Part shown: positions 59,137 to 64,000 of the stretch, one piece after another
Layout: every line of letters begins with the position of its first letter
Numbering within the stretch: position 1 is the stretch's first letter
Notes under the pieces: generated by a model
Seen by the model: the letters and a program-made list of their open reading frames with translations, nothing else
Databases searched by the model: none
Told to the model about the DNA's origin: nothing
Assembly: GCF_018873765.1 (NCBI RefSeq)
Contig: NC_057921.1
Coordinates: 66,329,557-66,393,556 of the forward strand
Direction: 5' to 3'
DNA length: 64,000 nt
From: Telopea speciosissima
Taxonomy: Eukaryota > Streptophyta > Magnoliopsida > Proteales > Proteaceae
Translations under genes and position numbers: made by a program

Positions 59137-60043
59137 TAGTACATGGCCCTTGTTTGAAATTCGAATACACCACCAGTTTCCAATTAAAATAGTTTTCCAA
59201 TTAAAATAGTTATGTAATAGGCTCGGTATCAGACAGACTCATGGAATCAGTGGGGAATCAGCCAGATTCCACCTGAACCATAGAAACCCTGTATAGATTG
59301 CCTACTCCAGAACGAGGGCAGGAATCAGGATCGGGCTCAGTTGATTTCGATTCGGTAAGCCTATTCACGCAATCCGATTCCAAATTTAAAATTGGACAAA
59401 AGATCTCTACTTGGTTGCATAGTCTCTACACAAATATCTGGGCCAATGGGTGAACACGCCTGGGTATCTACCCAAAGGGCAGAGGTGTCATCTCACGGTG
59501 CCCTCTCACAGTGCCCTGTAAGAAGGCGTAGGAAACACCACCAAGTAGAGATCTTTTTCCCTTTAATATTTGTGGTAGAGATAGAGTGCGGATCATGTCC
59601 TCGTACAAGTACCGTTGAAAGCCACAATTCCAATGCAAACGCCCCTTGTTTTAAGAATTGGGGTCTTTTTTCTTGTTCCCCCATCTAATAGAATAGTTTC
59701 TGCGATGCACAAATTGAAAGACACCCCAAAACCAGGCAAAGATCTAATACAAGAACAGCTCCTTAAGCTTGCTCCAGACAAACAAACAAGCCCACAAAAT
59801 AAGAATACAAAATTTGCAGGGAATAGACCTTCCTTCCCACCCCAATTGACAATAATACAAAGCACAGACGATGCAGAGAGGGACGGGGAAAGAATGCTTG
59901 GAAAAGGTATTCACAGCATATGTGCATTCCACCTCTGCCAACTCATTGATGAAAACATCAGCGGAATCTGAAAATCTAGAAAACCTGAAGTTGCCAAAGC
60001 CTGAACATAAATTTCCATAATTGATGATCTGAAGCTAACACCT
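59137..60043. other. Spacer between divergent HMG promoter and TBL 3' end
   Basis: 59220-59395 has 'ggaatca/tgattcc' words like a worn transposon end. 59395-59540 is repeat-like. 59640-60043 probably includes the 3' UTR of the TBL gene. No gene is recognised. Confidence 0.4.
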
Positions 60044-60820
60044 TCAATTGTTGACCACCAATTCCATCAGCAGATCATTCCAGGCATCTATGGGCCCAGG
60101 CAAGCACCAATGCAGGCAGTCCTTGATAACTTGTGTGTTTTTGCCATCCGCAAATGGATGTGGGTTTCTGTAGGGCCCTGGATGCCCATCAGGCCTGAGC
60201 AAAGAAAGCGGGGCAGTGTCCATAAGCTTTAGTTTCAATTTCTTGTCGGATCCCAAGGCTGCTGCTGCCTTCTCATACTCCTCCAACTCAATGTTGCGAA
60301 GCAAAATGTCTAAATCCTTCATATCAATCTCACCTTCTTTAAAAGGTTCCGTCCTATTGCAAGTCCCTCCACTGAACCATTCCCCATTCTCAAAGTGGTC
60401 TGGGGTGCTGGTCCTGAACATGACCAATCCCTTATGATTCGATGTTACAATGAAGTTAAGCACCAGCTGAAGAGTTTTGCGATATACATACTCAACCCCC
60501 ATCTCTGTCAAGTTCTTCCCAGGACAGTGGTGGCAGCCAACAATTGTGTTGTTCTCATGGTAGATTGCATATTTGAGAATCCATTTGCCTCCAGAGATGA
60601 CCATATAGTCAAAGCTCTGATATTGGTCTATCCATTTTTTATCTAGTTTATCAAGATAAAGCTGGATCTCAGATGATGCCACACCATCTTTGTCTTCAAA
60701 TATATCGGCTTGTACAAGAAATGGGGACCATATCACTGAGAGGGTGAAATTGTAGGAGGGGAAGTGCCACCTTTTGGATTTGCACTCCTTGTCTTGGTAG
60801 GTTTCAACTGCTTTCTCTAC
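60044..60820 (-). CDS. TBL / altered-xyloglucan-4-like O-acetyltransferase, last exon (partial)
   Basis: An open exon of 258 codons plus stop, starting after a 'GTACAG' acceptor with VEKAVETYQDKECKSKRW. It matches the C-terminal half of the PC-esterase domain in the TBL19-27 group, which includes AXY4, a Golgi enzyme that O-acetylates xyloglucan. Visible are NFTLSVIWSPFLV, FDYMVISGGKW, MFRTSTPDHFENGEW and the catalytic DxxH as KDCLHWCLPGPID. The N-terminal half with the GDS serine, the TBL domain and the membrane anchor is absent from 60821-64000 as far as I can read, so it is beyond the window or in exons I missed. Confidence 0.88.
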   Translation of the reverse strand, partial: VEKAVETYQDKECKSKRWHFPSYNFTLSVIWSPFLVQADIFEDKDGVASSEIQLYLDKLDKKWIDQYQSFDYMVISGGKWILKYAIYHENNTIVGCHHCPGKNLTEMGVEYVYRKTLQLVLNFIVTSNHKGLVMFRTSTPDHFENGEWFSGGTCNRTEPFKEGEIDMKDLDILLRNIELEEYEKAAAALGSDKKLKLKLMDTAPLSLLRPDGHPGPYRNPHPFADGKNTQVIKDCLHWCLPGPIDAWNDLLMELVVNN

Positions 60821-63800
60821 CTGTACCACATGAAAACCCAGCATGATAAATAACCCTATCCCCTCCCCTCTCCACCAAAAAAAATATATTATTTTTCCTT
60901 CATTAAGTATATCATTGATCATCAATTACTCAATTTTACATGGCAAGAAGCAAACATTCAGTATTAAGATAGTAAAAGCACTAAAGGATGGTGACTATTA
61001 CAACCTAGGGTAAACCTCGAGTTTCATCATGTCTTAAATAATTACAGCCATCTTTCAGAAGAAGTCTTATAAGTAATCCGGCGGAAGGCTAGCATCTAAA
61101 GTCATGATGTAGTTAAACTAGTTTTCTCAAAAATGTAAAATTTGTTGAAGGAAGCAAAGGAAGAACCACAGACCCATTGTGCATAATTCGACGTAGGCGT
61201 ATGACCCAAACTAAAAGGGAAACACCCTGGGTAATAGAATATTATGATGGAGTTGGTGAAGAAAGAATCAGTAAAAACCCGTACATAATATTTAACAAGC
61301 ATTATGCCTCCCGCCTAGGCGACCAAGGAGCCTGGACGCCTTGATAACTATGGGATGATGATTATCACAACCTAGGATAAACCCTCGAGTTTAACAAGTT
61401 TTCTCAAAACTGTAAATTTTGTTGAAGGAAGCAAAGGAAGAACCACAGACCTATTGTGCATAATTCGAAGTAGGTGTATGACCCAAACTATAAGAGAAAC
61501 ACCCTGGGTAATAGAATATTATGATGGAGTCGGTGAAGAAAGAATCAGTAAAAACCCCTACATAATATTTAACAAGCATTATGCCAGACTATTGACCAGT
61601 TTTTTATGACACCAATGGTTGTCCATTATTTATCTTGGGTGGTTTTAGCCAGACTAAGTGGTTAGAACTAGGCATGTTTCCTCTTGTCGTTTCCCCCCTA
61701 TTTTCCTTCAAGTGTATATAATCAGTTGTTGTAGGATGGCTTTGGATGCAGCAGTGGTTTGACAGAGATAGAGAAAACCATACTTGGTCATCATGATCCT
61801 CAGTCACTGGCCATCTGGCAGCAAATCGAAGGCACACAAATCATAATACCTAGCAGACCATTTGTAGACTTCGAGGTTGCATGTCAGGATATGTGGTGCC
61901 AGGGAACCAACCATTTGTAGCACTGGTTCCCACTCTTGCTTGAATTATTTTAAAAGAAAAAAGTTAAATAAAAAATGACGGTAAAAAGAAAATGCAGGGG
62001 GATAGAACAAACCCAGATTCAACTCACCATGTTCTCTCTTGATTGAATTATTTTCATTTTTTTTTTTTTTTTTTTTTTTTGAGAATTCCATTACTATTAC
62101 TTGTTTTAGTAGATTATCCCCCCCCCATACATTGACATAAATGCCCTTGTAATCCCCATCCAACCGATGAAATGGACAATAGCACAATCCCACGTTGTTA
62201 CTACAGGTCGAATTGTAGGGGAGGGTGGGGGTGGGCAAATCATCATATCATGTTATCATGCAATAAGAAATGAACAGCAGGAAAATGTTTCAATCCAAAA
62301 AGCAGATAACCAAGACAAAAATACAAAGCTGAAGGTGATATTGTGAAAATAGCAAGAATAATAAGAATAATCCTTCAAATAATGGTTAGATTCTAAGCTC
62401 TTAACAGAAATAACATAATCGGTGCAGTAACAGCAGATGCAGAGATCTTTAAATATCAAATGCAGTCTAAAATTGCATTTGTGTATCTTTAATCCGGAAA
62501 TGCCCTCTGCCAACATGGAGGTGGGGAATCCCTCTCAGTAGGACTCTGTGTTTTTCTTTTTTCTATTTTTCTTTTTCTTTTTCTTTAAGAGAAGGGGGGA
62601 GGATATCAAATGCAGTTCATTAGCCAGCAGAGGTTGTAATTCCATTCTTCCTCCACCTCTCATTTCTCTGTAAGATTGTTCCCCTTTTTTCTTATCAACA
62701 CTTTATACATAGCCATTTTTATTGAGAATGTTTTTCTGAGTTTTAGGTCCCACCTCACCTTTAAAAGAAAAAGAGCATGGAGCTTATGCAACTAAATATT
62801 TAGTACCAAGGATAAACGGTAACTGGATAAACAAGAAAGGGATTGCCCACACGGCAATGCTACCTCAGGGAGGAGACAAAACACAAATGCCACTGTAAGC
62901 AAATATCAATTGGAATAAGATTCAAACTAAGTGGGAGGGATCCCATCAGAAGACAACAGATGGACACATATTTCATCCTTTTGCTACAGAATGGATGATG
63001 CAGCATACTTTGGTTAAGTTACTTAGAGAATCCTTTGGGGTTGTAGAAAAAGGGGATCACAAATATTTTTGCTGAATCGGAAAAACCACTACCTACCATC
63101 AAAAGCATAAGATACTGAAAGATATTTGACAACAGCATAATTAGTTTCTTCAAGAGAGATGGAACATAAGTAGTCCCTGAGGAATTCCAAAGCTGACCTG
63201 TAATGATACTTAAAAGGTGAGACTGGATTTTGAAGGCATTTGAGTAAGACATAAAATAAGGATGCAAGGACAGGACACAGGATCTTAAGCACCTCAATGC
63301 AATCAGATGAAATTTCAAAAAAGGACTACAGAAATGCATCATTCTATTCAGTTCAAAGGTCTAACAATGCCAAAATACAATGGTTGAATTGTATCCTTCC
63401 ATTACTAATCTACTGCCCATTTATGGTGGAGATCTAGTATCACTTTGTTCAGTTATTCAGCTAGCACATTGCTATCCCTCCATTTATGCTGGCCTCGTGA
63501 TTCTATGAATTCCAGCACATTTAGTATGGGATGATATTGTGGAGGCTTCTACATTTTTCTCAGACTGGTCAGTTTCAAAAGAGAGAAATAAGCAAACCTC
63601 TGAAGACAAATTTGAAATAGCAGTAATGTTAGAAGCATATCCAATCTACTCTATTTTTAGGATCCATCTTTGTGGAGTTTACAGGTATCAATAGAGGAGT
63701 TCTTTAAGACGGATGTGCTGAGACTATCAGCATGAAGGGCTACTTTGTTTAGTTGTTCAAGCTCTCCTCTGTGACACATCCAGTGTACTTTTCCTTCTTT

Positions 63801-64000
63801 TCTCTTCATTTTGATAAAATCATTAACTTAATTATATAAAAAAAAATTCTTAGACTTTTGCTCTATGGCGAGTGACATTGTTTCTCCAATCTAAACATAT
63901 TAGAGCATACCAAAGCAGAACACCATCCTTGACCCATAAAAAATTTAAAGCAAAATAAGAGAAAGAGCAACCGACTTCTTGATTCAAATCAAGTAAACCT
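60821..64000. other. Probable large TBL intron or upstream region
   Basis: No GDS-containing exon was found on the minus strand. A direct duplication (60985-61310 with 61351-61588) is present. Poly(T) lies at 62058-62080 and CT/TC-rich sequence at 62550-62590. The remainder is AT-rich without supported ORFs. Confidence 0.45.
60985..61588. repeat. Direct tandem duplication in the TBL upstream region
   Basis: 60985-61310 and 61351-61588 share 'gaaggaagcaaaggaagaac', 'attgtgcataattcga', 'ccctgggtaatagaatatta' and 'taatatttaacaagcattatg'. The second copy lacks about 90 bp after 'cctcgagttt'. It differs at few sites and is recent. Confidence 0.88.

Noticed and set aside
59392-59990. Several overlapping frames between the HMG and TBL genes
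   Set aside because: No similarity, and they overlap on both strands in what is likely the TBL 3' UTR and repeat debris.

Overview
The window is plant nuclear DNA, almost certainly from a eudicot. It has intron-rich genes with GT/AG splice sites, AT-rich spacers, long microsatellites, and plant-type transposons (Mutator-like elements, hAT, Copia, LINE, a tRNA-derived SINE). No RNA gene, CRISPR array or bacterial-type gene is visible. I cannot name the species.

The core (about 11-46 kb) is a tandem array of five intact, intronless, same-strand (-) family-1 UDP-glycosyltransferase genes of the UGT72B/hydroquinone (arbutin-synthase-like) type. They occupy 12061-13494, 24869-26305, 32727-34169, 39638-41077 and 43988-45424. 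Each encodes about 478 residues with the catalytic His/Asp pair and a full PSPG box, and TATA-like boxes can be seen upstream. Promoter-proximal modules and 3' flanks are duplicated along with the genes, so the array grew by segmental tandem duplication. Amino-acid differences are mosaic, which suggests gene conversion.

The spacers are full of transposons. At least eight long-terminal-inverted-repeat elements of Mutator type are seen, several with 9-bp target duplications. One lies just upstream of the TATA box of the third UGT gene. One carries the last exon part of an LWD1/TTG1-like WD40 gene. Three elements are nested in each other at 17.8-22.6 kb. There is a near-complete but broken Copia element with 183-bp LTRs (2957-7648), hAT elements, a LINE fragment, a SINE, an older Copia relic, a CLC-g-like chloride-channel pseudogene, and a small fragment of the neighbouring transporter gene.

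The right-hand part (46-64 kb) holds three single-copy genes, all on the minus strand: a seven-exon probable GABA transporter 2 (AAAP family), a ten-exon 3xHMG-box protein (HMGB6/13 type) with mitosis-specific-activator-like motifs upstream, and the last exon of a trichome-birefringence-like / altered-xyloglucan-4-like O-acetyltransferase whose 5' exons were not found.

These genes do not form an operon. The UGT array probably glucosylates small phenolics. The other genes are separate housekeeping or cell-wall functions. I found no wholly new gene system. The most notable signals are the transposon-remodelled UGT promoter, the Pack-MULE with a WD40 fragment, the transporter relic that marks a duplication junction, and the promoter motifs of the 3xHMG-box gene.
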